This document shows, in pieces, positions 37,738 through 44,359 of a stretch of DNA of 64,000 nucleotides. The notes below the pieces were generated by a model. That model did not search any database. It was not told the origin of the DNA and saw only the letters and a list, made by a program, of their open reading frames with translations. The DNA is from Salinarimonas sp052380005. Lineage in GTDB: Bacteria > Pseudomonadota > Alphaproteobacteria > Rhizobiales > Beijerinckiaceae. The DNA lies in NCBI GenBank assembly GCA_052380005.1, contig JBQTCJ010000005.1. One strand, written 5' to 3'. How positions within the stretch are numbered: the stretch's first letter is position 1; every line of letters begins with the position of its first letter. Made by a program: the position numbers and the translations under genes.

Positions 37738-37992
37738 TCAGAGCGCGACCCAGAGCCCCACCCCGGCCACGGCCCCGAGCGCGAGCCAGATCACGGTCGT
37801 GCCCCAGCCCCGCGGCGCGGGCGCCGCTTCCTCGGCGCTCCAGGCGAAGGCCTCACCGGCCGACTGCGCGACGCGCTTGAGATGGGAGGCGTGCGCGTCG
37901 AGAACGACGGCCTTGGTCTCGATGCGGTGATCGGGCGCCCGCTGGGAACGCGCGGCAGCGCTCGTGCGGCGGCTCGACGGGATCGTCGTCAT
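37738..37992 (-). CDS. Small single-pass membrane protein, unknown
   Basis: This 84-residue protein starts at ATG 37992 after GGAGGAGG. A basic N-terminal half is followed by a single C-terminal helix (TTVIWLALGAVAGVGLWVAL), so it is probably tail-anchored. It lies 100 bases upstream of the exported glutathione peroxidase gene on the same strand and may share its transcript. Family not recognised. The 226-base gap to mgtE (37993-38218) has no gene. Confidence 0.55.
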   Translation of the reverse strand: MTTIPSSRRTSAAARSQRAPDHRIETKAVVLDAHASHLKRVAQSAGEAFAWSAEEAAPAPRGWGTTVIWLALGAVAGVGLWVAL

Positions 37993-38218
37993 GACCTCCT
38001 CCACCCTGACGGCGGCGGTCTCCCGCCCCGTGGCCTCGCGCGTCACCCACCCGGAACCGATCTTGTTGCTTGCCCGTGACGCTAGCACGACATCGTAAAC
38101 GAGACGAGATCCGTCGCAGCGCGGATCGCGGTGGTCGGGAGGGGTCCGCGGCGTTGCCAGCGGCGACACACGACCCTAGAACTCGGACGCATTCCCCGAA
38201 TCGCGTAAGGAGTGGCGC

Positions 38219-39655
38219 ATGGCAGAGGCCGACGACACGCTCGCGCCCGAGACGGCGCCGCTCGGCGCCTCCGAGCCCGCGCCGCCGCCCGTCTTCCGCG
38301 ACGAGGAGCACGGCGGCGTCTCCCGCGCCTTTCTCGAGGCGGTGCGCGAGGCACTGGAGGCGCAGGACGGGGAGCGCCTGCGCGCGCTCGTCGGCGACCT
38401 GCACGAATCCGATCTCGGCGACCTGATCGAGGCGCTCGACCAGGAGGAGCGCCGAGCTCTCATGGTCCTCTTCGGGCCGGACCTCGACTTCACGGCGCTC
38501 ACCGAGGTCGACGAGACGATCCGCGTCGCGCTCCTGCGCGAGCTGCCGACCACGCTCGTCGTCGAGGGCATGCGCGAGCTCGACATCGACGACGCGGTCT
38601 ACATCCTCGAGGACCTCGACGACGAGGAGAAGTTCGAGATCCTCCAGCAGCTCCCCGTGATGGAGCGGGCGGCGCTGCAGCGCTCGCTCGACCTGCCGGA
38701 GGACGCCGCCGGCCGGCGCATGCAGACGCAGTTCATCGCCGTGCCCCCGTTCTGGACGGTGGGGCAGACGATCGACTTCATGCGCGAGAGCCAGGACCTG
38801 CCGGAAACGTTCTACGAGATCTACGTCGTCGACCCCACGGTGCGGCTGAAGGGCTCGGTCTCGCTGGACCGCATCCTGCGGACGCAGCGCCCCAAGCGAA
38901 TCGCCGAGATCATGAAGCCGGCCGAGCACGCCATCCTCGCCACCGACGCGCAGGAGGAGGCGGCGCGCATCTTCCAGCGCTACAACCTCGTCTCCGCCGC
39001 CGTGGTGGACGCCGCCGGCCGCATGGTCGGCGTCATCACCGTCGACGACATCGTCGACGTACTCGAGGAGGAGGCCGACGCCGACATCAAGGCGCTCGGC
39101 GGCGTCAAGGCGGACGAGGAGCTCTCGGACTCGGTCTGGTACATCACGCGCTCGCGCTTCACCTGGCTGTTCGTCAACCTGCTGACCGCGATCCTCGCCT
39201 CGGTGGTCATCGGCGTGTTCGCGGACGCGCTCGAGCAGATGGTGGCGCTCGCGGTGCTGATGCCGATCGTCGCTTCCATGGGCGGCAACGCCGGCACGCA
39301 GACGATGACGGTCGCGGTGCGCGCGCTCGGTACCCGTCAGCTCAGCCGCGCCAACGCCATGCGCATCGTGCGCCGCGAGATGGTGGTGGGCCTCCTCAAC
39401 GGCGTGGCCTTCGCGGTGGTGATGGGCATCGTCGCTGCGGTCTGGTTCGACCTGCCGAGCCTGGGGCCGGTGATCGGCCTCGCCCTCGTGATCACGCTCG
39501 TCTCGGCGGCGCTCGGCGGGATCGTCATCCCCCTCCTGCTCGACCGTTTCAAGATCGATCCGGCGGTCTCGTCGGGCCCGTTCGTGACGACGGTCACCGA
39601 CGTGGTCGGCTTCTTCGCCTTCCTGGGGATCGCGAGCGCCTGGTTCGGCATCTGA
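38219..39655 (+). CDS. mgtE: Magnesium transporter MgtE
   Basis: This 478-residue Mg2+ channel has the full MgtE layout: N domain (about 45-155, acidic HEXD-type repeats such as ALDQEERRALMVLF), a CBS pair (about 160-285, with IMKPAEHAILATDAQEEAARIF and MVGVITVDDIVDVLEEE), the plug helix, and five membrane helices from about 310. ASMGGNAGTQTMTVAVRAL is the pore signature. AAGGAG precedes ATG 38219. It may supply Mg2+ broadly, including to chlorophyll synthesis, but nothing here ties it to that. Confidence 0.95.
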   Translation: MAEADDTLAPETAPLGASEPAPPPVFRDEEHGGVSRAFLEAVREALEAQDGERLRALVGDLHESDLGDLIEALDQEERRALMVLFGPDLDFTALTEVDETIRVALLRELPTTLVVEGMRELDIDDAVYILEDLDDEEKFEILQQLPVMERAALQRSLDLPEDAAGRRMQTQFIAVPPFWTVGQTIDFMRESQDLPETFYEIYVVDPTVRLKGSVSLDRILRTQRPKRIAEIMKPAEHAILATDAQEEAARIFQRYNLVSAAVVDAAGRMVGVITVDDIVDVLEEEADADIKALGGVKADEELSDSVWYITRSRFTWLFVNLLTAILASVVIGVFADALEQMVALAVLMPIVASMGGNAGTQTMTVAVRALGTRQLSRANAMRIVRREMVVGLLNGVAFAVVMGIVAAVWFDLPSLGPVIGLALVITLVSAALGGIVIPLLLDRFKIDPAVSSGPFVTTVTDVVGFFAFLGIASAWFGI

Positions 39656-39780
39656 GGTGCCGCGCTGCGGAAGTATCGTCGCAGGCTCGCTTTCGTGCGC
39701 CGTGACGCTATCGTCTTAACCGGATCGTAGGGATCGCCGAACGAATCCTCGGCGCCGTGCGTCCCCGTCCGGAAGTCCCC

Positions 39781-40608
39781 ATGCCCTTCGCGTCAGCCCG
39801 CGCCTTCGCCCGCCTCGCCGCGCTCGCCCTCGGCCTCGCCGTCGCGAGCTGCTCGATCGCGCCGGACTTCTACCCCGCCAAGGGCGACAACGATCCCCAT
39901 CCGGGTGTGCGGCGCGTGCATTCGCTGCCGGTGCACGGCATCGACGTGTCGCGCTGGCAGGGCGACGTGGACTGGCATCGCGTGCGCCAGGCCGGCACGC
40001 GCTTCGCCTTCATCAAGGCGACGGAGGGCGGCGATCATCTCGACCCGAAATTCCGTGAGAACTGGGAGGGCGCACGCCGCGCCGGCGTCCCCCGCGGGGC
40101 CTACCACTTCATCTTCTGGTGCCGCCCGGCGCACGAGCAGGCGCAATGGTTCATCGACAACGTGCCCAACGAGCCGGACATGCTGCCGCCCGTGCTCGAC
40201 ATGGAGTGGAACAACCACTCCCGCCTGTGCACCCGGCGCGTGCCGCGCGAGGAGGCGCTCGAGAAGACGCGCATCATCCTCGCCATGCTCCACCGGCACT
40301 ACGGCCGGCTGCCGATCATCTACACCGACATCAACTTCCACCGCGACGTGCTCCAGGGGGAGCATTTCGACGCCACCTTCTGGCTGCGCTCGGTGGCCGC
40401 GGAGCCGCACGAGCGCTACCGCGACCGCCGCTGGACCTTCTGGCAGTGGACGCAGACCGGCACGGTGCCGGGTGTGCGCGGCGAGGTGGACCGCAACGCC
40501 TTCTACGGCAGCCAGCGCGAGTGGGAGCAGTTCCTCGCGAGCGACTGCGACCCGCGCGACCGACCGCGCTTCGAGGCGCTGGGCTATTGCCGCGACAAGG
40601 GGGTTTGA
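39781..40608 (+). CDS. GH25 family lysozyme-like lipoprotein
   Basis: This 275-residue protein starts at ATG 39781 with a lipoprotein signal (LAALALGLAVASC, Cys about 22). The GH25 N-acetylmuramidase fold is shown by HGIDVSRWQGDVDWHRVRQAG, FAFIKATEGGDHLDPKFRENW, PVLDMEWNNH (catalytic Asp/Glu pair DxE) and WTFWQWTQTGTVPGV. It would act on peptidoglycan from a membrane anchor. The stop codon lies in a tandem repeat. Confidence 0.9.
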   Translation: MPFASARAFARLAALALGLAVASCSIAPDFYPAKGDNDPHPGVRRVHSLPVHGIDVSRWQGDVDWHRVRQAGTRFAFIKATEGGDHLDPKFRENWEGARRAGVPRGAYHFIFWCRPAHEQAQWFIDNVPNEPDMLPPVLDMEWNNHSRLCTRRVPREEALEKTRIILAMLHRHYGRLPIIYTDINFHRDVLQGEHFDATFWLRSVAAEPHERYRDRRWTFWQWTQTGTVPGVRGEVDRNAFYGSQREWEQFLASDCDPRDRPRFEALGYCRDKGV

Positions 40609-40631
40609 CGCGGGTTTGACGGGGGTCTGAC
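40599..40631. repeat. Three tandem 11-base units across the GH25 stop codon
   Basis: GGGGGTTTGAC, GCGGGTTTGAC and GGGGGTCTGAC follow each other without spacing. The TGA stop of the GH25 gene is in the first unit. Because 11 is not a multiple of three, the TGA of each unit falls in a different frame. Confidence 0.8.
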
Positions 40632-40640
40632 GGGCGGGCT

Positions 40641-41114
40641 TCAGATCCAGCGCCGCACCCGCGCCGCGTAGGCCCGCCACTGCGCGCCGAAGCGCCGCCC
40701 GAGGTGCGCCTCCTCGCGCTCGATGGCGAGCTTCTGGACGGCGAAGGCCGCCACGAAGGCGAAGCCGGCGAGCCAGAGGTTGTCGAACACGAGCCCGAGC
40801 CCGAGCGTGAGCAGCGTGTTGCCGACGTAGATCGGGTTGCGCGAGAACCGGAACGGCCCCGACGTGACGAGCGCGTTCGCGCCCCGGTGCGGCAGGATCG
40901 TGGTCCGCGCCCGCGAGAATGTCCACGCGGTCCACAGGTCGAGCCCGAGCCCGCCGAGGATCATCCCGACGCCGAGCGCGCCCAGCGCCATCCCGCCGCC
41001 GTGGCTCGTGGGGGCGAGGTGGCGCTCGATCAGGAAGCCTGCGACGATCGCCACGAGATAGACGATCGGCGGCCAGGGCCAGCGGTTCGGGGCGTCGTCG
41101 TCGGCCGTGCTCAT
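40641..41114 (-). CDS. Isoprenylcysteine/phospholipid methyltransferase-family membrane protein
   Basis: This 157-residue protein has four hydrophobic segments and the ICMT/PEMT signature SGPFRFSRNPIYVGNTLLTLG (about 88-108) followed by EREEAHLGRRFGAQWRAYAARVRRW at the C-terminus, the SAM-binding region of this class. Substrate unknown; bacterial members are usually of unassigned role. It is divergent from the isovaleryl-CoA dehydrogenase gene, 98 bases away. Confidence 0.85.
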   Translation of the reverse strand: MSTADDDAPNRWPWPPIVYLVAIVAGFLIERHLAPTSHGGGMALGALGVGMILGGLGLDLWTAWTFSRARTTILPHRGANALVTSGPFRFSRNPIYVGNTLLTLGLGLVFDNLWLAGFAFVAAFAVQKLAIEREEAHLGRRFGAQWRAYAARVRRWI

Positions 41115-41212
41115 CGCGCGTCTCCTCGAGGCGGCGCGACCACCGGACCGGTGACACGCCACGCCCGCCTGATATAACCCGCGCAAGAGCAATCGCGCGA
41201 GGAGCGCCCGCC

Positions 41213-42385
41213 ATGATCCCCAACGCCGCACCCGCCTTCGACTTCGACCTCGGCGAGACCGCCGACGCCATCCGCGAGAGCGTCGCCGCCTTCGCGCAGG
41301 AGACGATCGCCCCGCGCGCCGCCGAGATCGACCGGACGAACCAGTTCCCCCGCGATCTCTGGATACCGATGGGCGAGATGGGCCTGCACGGCATCACCAT
41401 CGCGGAGGAGGACGGCGGCACCGGGCTCGGCTATCTCGAGCACGTCGTGGCGATGGAGGAGATCTCCCGCGCCTCCGCCTCCGTCGGCCTGTCCTACGGC
41501 GCCCATTCGAACCTGTGCATCAACCAGATCGGGCGCAACGGCACCAAGGCGCAGAAGGAGAAGTACCTCCCCAAGCTGATGTCCGGCGAGCACGTGGGCG
41601 CGCTGGCGATGTCGGAGCCCGGCGCGGGCTCGGACGTCGTCTCGATGCGCACCCGCGCGGACCGCAAGGGCGACCGCTTCGTGCTCAACGGCAACAAGAT
41701 GTGGATCACCAACGGGCCGATCGCGGAGACGCTCGTCGTCTACGCCAAGACCGACCCGGACGCCGGCCCGCGCGGCATCACCGCCTTCCTGATCGAGAAG
41801 GGCATGAAGGGCTTCTCCACCCACCAGAAGCTCGACAAGCTGGGCATGCGCGGCTCGGACACCTGCGAGCTCGTGTTCGAGGATTGCGAGGTGCCCGAGG
41901 AGAACGTGCTCGGCGAGGTGGGCCGGGGCGTGCGGGTGCTGATGTCGGGCCTCGACTACGAGCGCGCAGTGCTCGCCGCGGGCCCGCTCGGCATCATGCA
42001 GGCGGCGATGGACATCGTCATGCCCTACGTGCACGAGCGCAAGCAGTTCGGCCAGCCGATCGGCACGTTCCAGCTCGTCCAGGGCAAGGTCGCCGACATG
42101 TACGTGCGCATGAACGCCGCCAAGGCCTACGTCTATTCCGTCGCCAAGGCCTGCGACCGCGGCCGCACCACCCGCGAGGACGCCGCCGGCGCCATCCTCT
42201 ATGCGGCCGAGCTCGCCACCCAGATCGCGCTCGACGCGATCCAGCTGCTCGGCGGCAACGGCTACATCAACGAGTACCCCACCGGCCGCCTCCTGCGCGA
42301 CGCCAAGCTCTACGAGATCGGCGCCGGCACGAGCGAGATCCGGCGGATGCTGATCGGGCGGGAGCTGTTCGAGAAGACGGCGTGA
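41213..42385 (+). CDS. Isovaleryl-CoA dehydrogenase-like acyl-CoA dehydrogenase
   Basis: This 390-residue flavoenzyme carries out leucine breakdown at the isovaleryl-CoA step, if the assignment is right. Segments LSYGAHSNLCINQI, MSEPGAGSDVVSM and LMSGLDYERAVLAAGPLG (with the catalytic Glu in the position typical of isovaleryl-CoA dehydrogenase, near 250) and LLGGNGYINEYPTGRLLRDAKLYEIGAGTSEI all match that subgroup. CGAGGAG precedes ATG 41213. The partner methylcrotonyl-CoA carboxylase genes are not adjacent, so the gene symbol is left open. Upstream liv genes could supply substrate. Confidence 0.88.
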   Translation: MIPNAAPAFDFDLGETADAIRESVAAFAQETIAPRAAEIDRTNQFPRDLWIPMGEMGLHGITIAEEDGGTGLGYLEHVVAMEEISRASASVGLSYGAHSNLCINQIGRNGTKAQKEKYLPKLMSGEHVGALAMSEPGAGSDVVSMRTRADRKGDRFVLNGNKMWITNGPIAETLVVYAKTDPDAGPRGITAFLIEKGMKGFSTHQKLDKLGMRGSDTCELVFEDCEVPEENVLGEVGRGVRVLMSGLDYERAVLAAGPLGIMQAAMDIVMPYVHERKQFGQPIGTFQLVQGKVADMYVRMNAAKAYVYSVAKACDRGRTTREDAAGAILYAAELATQIALDAIQLLGGNGYINEYPTGRLLRDAKLYEIGAGTSEIRRMLIGRELFEKTA

Positions 42386-42406
42386 GGGGAGGCGGGGGCG
42401 TGGCGC

Positions 42407-42586
42407 TGTCACCCCGGATCGCGAGCGGGTCCGGGGCCTAGAACCGCGGGGGTGTGCTCAGCGTGCGCGAAAGCGCGCGCGTCCACGAGACGCGGATGGC
42501 GGCGTGTCGCGCCGCGGCGTATGCACGCCGCTCATCGAGCACCTGTGGTTCTGGGCCCCGGACTTGCTTCGCAATCCGGGATGACA
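42407..42586. repeat. 180-bp palindromic intergenic element with 38/39-base inverted ends
   Basis: The left end (42407-42444) begins TGTCACCCCGGATCGCGAGC and the reverse of the right end (to 42586) begins TGTCATCCCGGATTGCGAAG; both continue to GTCCGGGGCC(C/T)AGAAC. The interior about 100 bases have their own short inverted repeats. Ends of the form TGTCA(T/C)CCCGGA...GTCCGGGGCC are familiar from alphaproteobacterial intergenic palindromes. No coding capacity, no obvious target duplication. It begins 22 bases after the acyl-CoA dehydrogenase stop and ends 4 bases before the xre -35 hexamer. Confidence 0.82.
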
Positions 42587-42590
42587 GCCG

Positions 42591-42618
42591 TTGACATCTG
42601 TCATGAGAGAAATATTCT
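42591..42618 (+). promoter_or_regulatory. Promoter of the XRE-cupin regulator; start site at or near ATG
   Basis: TTGACA (42591-42596), 16 bases, TATTCT (42613-42618). The expected start seven bases later is 42625, the A of the ATG, implying a leaderless or nearly leaderless transcript. No ribosome site lies before the ATG. Confidence 0.65.
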
Positions 42619-42623
42619 CTCAT
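42603..42623. promoter_or_regulatory. Operator-like perfect palindrome over the xre promoter
   Basis: ATGAGAGAA-ATA-TTCTCTCAT, two 9-base arms with no mismatch, spans the spacer end and -10 hexamer and stops one base before the ATG. Its size and place fit autorepression by the XRE protein encoded directly downstream. Confidence 0.8.
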
Positions 42624-42624
42624 C

Positions 42625-43218
42625 ATGGAGATAGCCGCCACACTCCCCGACCGTATCCGCGCCGCCCGGCGCGCCCGCCGGATGACGCTGGAGGCGCTCG
42701 CCGAGGCGTCGGGCGTGTCGCGGGCGGCCTTGTCCAAGATCGAGCGGGGGGAGGCGAGCCCGACCGCGGCGCTGCTGGCGCGCCTCGCCGCCGGGCTCGG
42801 GACGAGCGTGGCGTCGCTGTTCGCGGAGCCCGGGGATGCAGGGGAGGCCGGCGGCGCGCCTCTCGGCCGCGCGGCGGATCAGCCCGCCTGGACCGATCCG
42901 CAGAGCGGCTACGTCCGCCGCAACGTCTCCCCCTCCGCGGCTCGGGGCGCCGCCGAGATCGTCGACGTGACCTTCCCGCCCGGCGGGCGCGTCGTCCTCG
43001 ACAACGCGCTCGGCTTCCACGGCCTCGCCCAGCAGGTCTGGGTGATCGAGGGCGTGATCGATCTGACGATCGGCGAGGAGACCACGCGGCTCGAGGCCGG
43101 CGACTGCCTGTTCATGCGCCTCGACGCGCCCATCGCCTTCCACAATCCCGGCGAGACGCCCGCCCGCTACGCGGTCGTGCTCTCGCGCCTCCCCGCACGA
43201 GGGACGCCTGCGCCATGA
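42625..43218 (+). CDS. XRE-family regulator with C-terminal cupin domain
   Basis: This 197-residue regulator has a helix-turn-helix at about 10-65 (RIRAARRARRMTLEALAEAS, GVSRAALSKIERGEASPT) and a cupin sensor domain at about 110-190 (PPGGRVVLDN...VWVIEGVIDLTIGEETTRLEAGDCLFMRLDAP). Proteins of this build sense small metabolites and often repress their own operon. A perfect palindrome covers its promoter. The GNAT gene overlaps its stop and is the probable co-regulated target. Confidence 0.92.
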   Translation: MEIAATLPDRIRAARRARRMTLEALAEASGVSRAALSKIERGEASPTAALLARLAAGLGTSVASLFAEPGDAGEAGGAPLGRAADQPAWTDPQSGYVRRNVSPSAARGAAEIVDVTFPPGGRVVLDNALGFHGLAQQVWVIEGVIDLTIGEETTRLEAGDCLFMRLDAPIAFHNPGETPARYAVVLSRLPARGTPAP

Positions 43219-43748
43219 CCGCGTTCACCATCCGCCGCCTCGACGCGCAGGCGGCCCGCGCCGCCTGCGACGCGCTCGCCGACATCCACCGCGCCTGCGT
43301 CGCCGACGGCGCCTCCGTCTCCCTGATGACGGACACGCCCCGGGAGGAGGCGCTCGCCTTCTGGGAGGGCGTGGCGCAGAGCGTGGCGGCGGGCGGGACC
43401 ATCCTGCTCGTCGCGGAGGACGGGGACGGCCGGGCGCTCGGTACCGTGCAGGTCTGCTTCGCCGACAAGCCGAACCAGCCGCATCGCGGTGACCTCGCCA
43501 AGATGCTCGTTCATCCCGATGCGCAGGGTATGGGCCTCGGCGCCGCCCTGCTGGCCGCCGCCGAGCGCGAGGCGCTGGCGGCGGGCCGCTGGCTCCTCGT
43601 GCTCGACACGGTCCCCGGCACCGCCGCCGACCGGCTCTACACCCGGGGCGGGTGGCAGCCGGTGGGGGAGATCCCCGGCTTCGCGCTGTGGCCGGAGGGG
43701 GGGCTTTGCCCGACGAAGCTGTTCTACAAGGACCTGCGGAGCGCGTGA
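43215..43748 (+). CDS. GNAT-family N-acetyltransferase
   Basis: This 177-residue acetyltransferase has acetyl-CoA motif A, LAKMLVHPDAQGMGLGAALLAAAE (about 96-119, Q-x-x-G-x-G/A), and the end LFYKDL typical of the subgroup paired with XRE-cupin regulators. The ATGA overlap with the regulator gene implies coupled translation. Substrate unknown; an amine, amino acid or small toxic compound sensed by the cupin is a reasonable inference. Confidence 0.88.
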   Translation: MTAFTIRRLDAQAARAACDALADIHRACVADGASVSLMTDTPREEALAFWEGVAQSVAAGGTILLVAEDGDGRALGTVQVCFADKPNQPHRGDLAKMLVHPDAQGMGLGAALLAAAEREALAAGRWLLVLDTVPGTAADRLYTRGGWQPVGEIPGFALWPEGGLCPTKLFYKDLRSA

Positions 43749-43794
43749 GGGGATCGGGGAACGGCGTCGCGCAGATGCCGCCCGCGCGCGCTCG

Positions 43795-43920
43795 TCCTCC
43801 CCGGAGGGGAGCAGTCCGCGCGGAGCGCGGGCGGTGGGGCCGTTCGGATCGAGAGGCGAGCCGGCTCGCCGCCCTCCCCACCCTCCGGCCTTCGGCCTCC
43901 GTCCTCCCCTGCGGGGAGGA
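43795..43920. repeat. 126-bp palindromic intergenic element
   Basis: The left end TCCTCCCCGGAGGGGA and the reverse of the right end TCCTCCCCGCAGGGGA match at 15 of 16 positions, and both arms continue to a GGTGGGG block about 20 bases in. Each arm also forms its own small hairpin (CTCCCC/GGGGAG). It lies between the convergent GNAT and DUF1232 genes, where it could end transcription from both sides. Confidence 0.7.
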
Positions 43921-43978
43921 AGCGGTGGGCGACCTTCATTCGCCGTTCGTGGCAGGCGTCACCAGCGACAGCCGCATC

Positions 43979-44359
43979 TCACGCCCCCGCGATCCAGCCG
44001 AAGCCCCACCAGGCGAGCGCGGTGAGCGCCACGAGCCACATCACGGCGCCGGCCAGCGGGCGTGCGCGGCCGCGCGGCAGGGGCGGGCGGCCGGCCTCGA
44101 CGCGGGCGCGGTGGTCGGCGAGTTGCTCGGGCGGGATCAGCCGGTGCAGTCCGGCGAGGCCCGCGACGACCACGACGAGGTCGTCCGCGAGCCCGATGAC
44201 GGCGTGCCAATCCGGCACGAGGTCGAACGGGCTCGCGACGTAGAGCACGATCAGCACGGCGAGCGCCTTCGCCGTGCGCGGCGTGTGGGGATCGCGCACG
44301 GCCCGCACGAGCGTGACGACGTCGGCGCGGATCCGACGGGCGCCGTCGCGCAGGCTCAC
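43979..44359 (-). CDS. YkvA-like DUF1232 membrane protein
   Basis: This 126-residue protein starts at GTG 44359, overlapping the topA stop (GTGA). It has the DUF1232 core TAKALAVLIVLYVASPFDLVPDW...GLADDLVVVVAGL (about 30-70) and a second C-terminal helix (VMWLVALTALAWWGFGWIAG). Function of the family is unknown. The N-terminal 25 residues are amphipathic. It is probably cotranscribed with topA. Confidence 0.85.
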   Translation of the reverse strand: MSLRDGARRIRADVVTLVRAVRDPHTPRTAKALAVLIVLYVASPFDLVPDWHAVIGLADDLVVVVAGLAGLHRLIPPEQLADHRARVEAGRPPLPRGRARPLAGAVMWLVALTALAWWGFGWIAGA

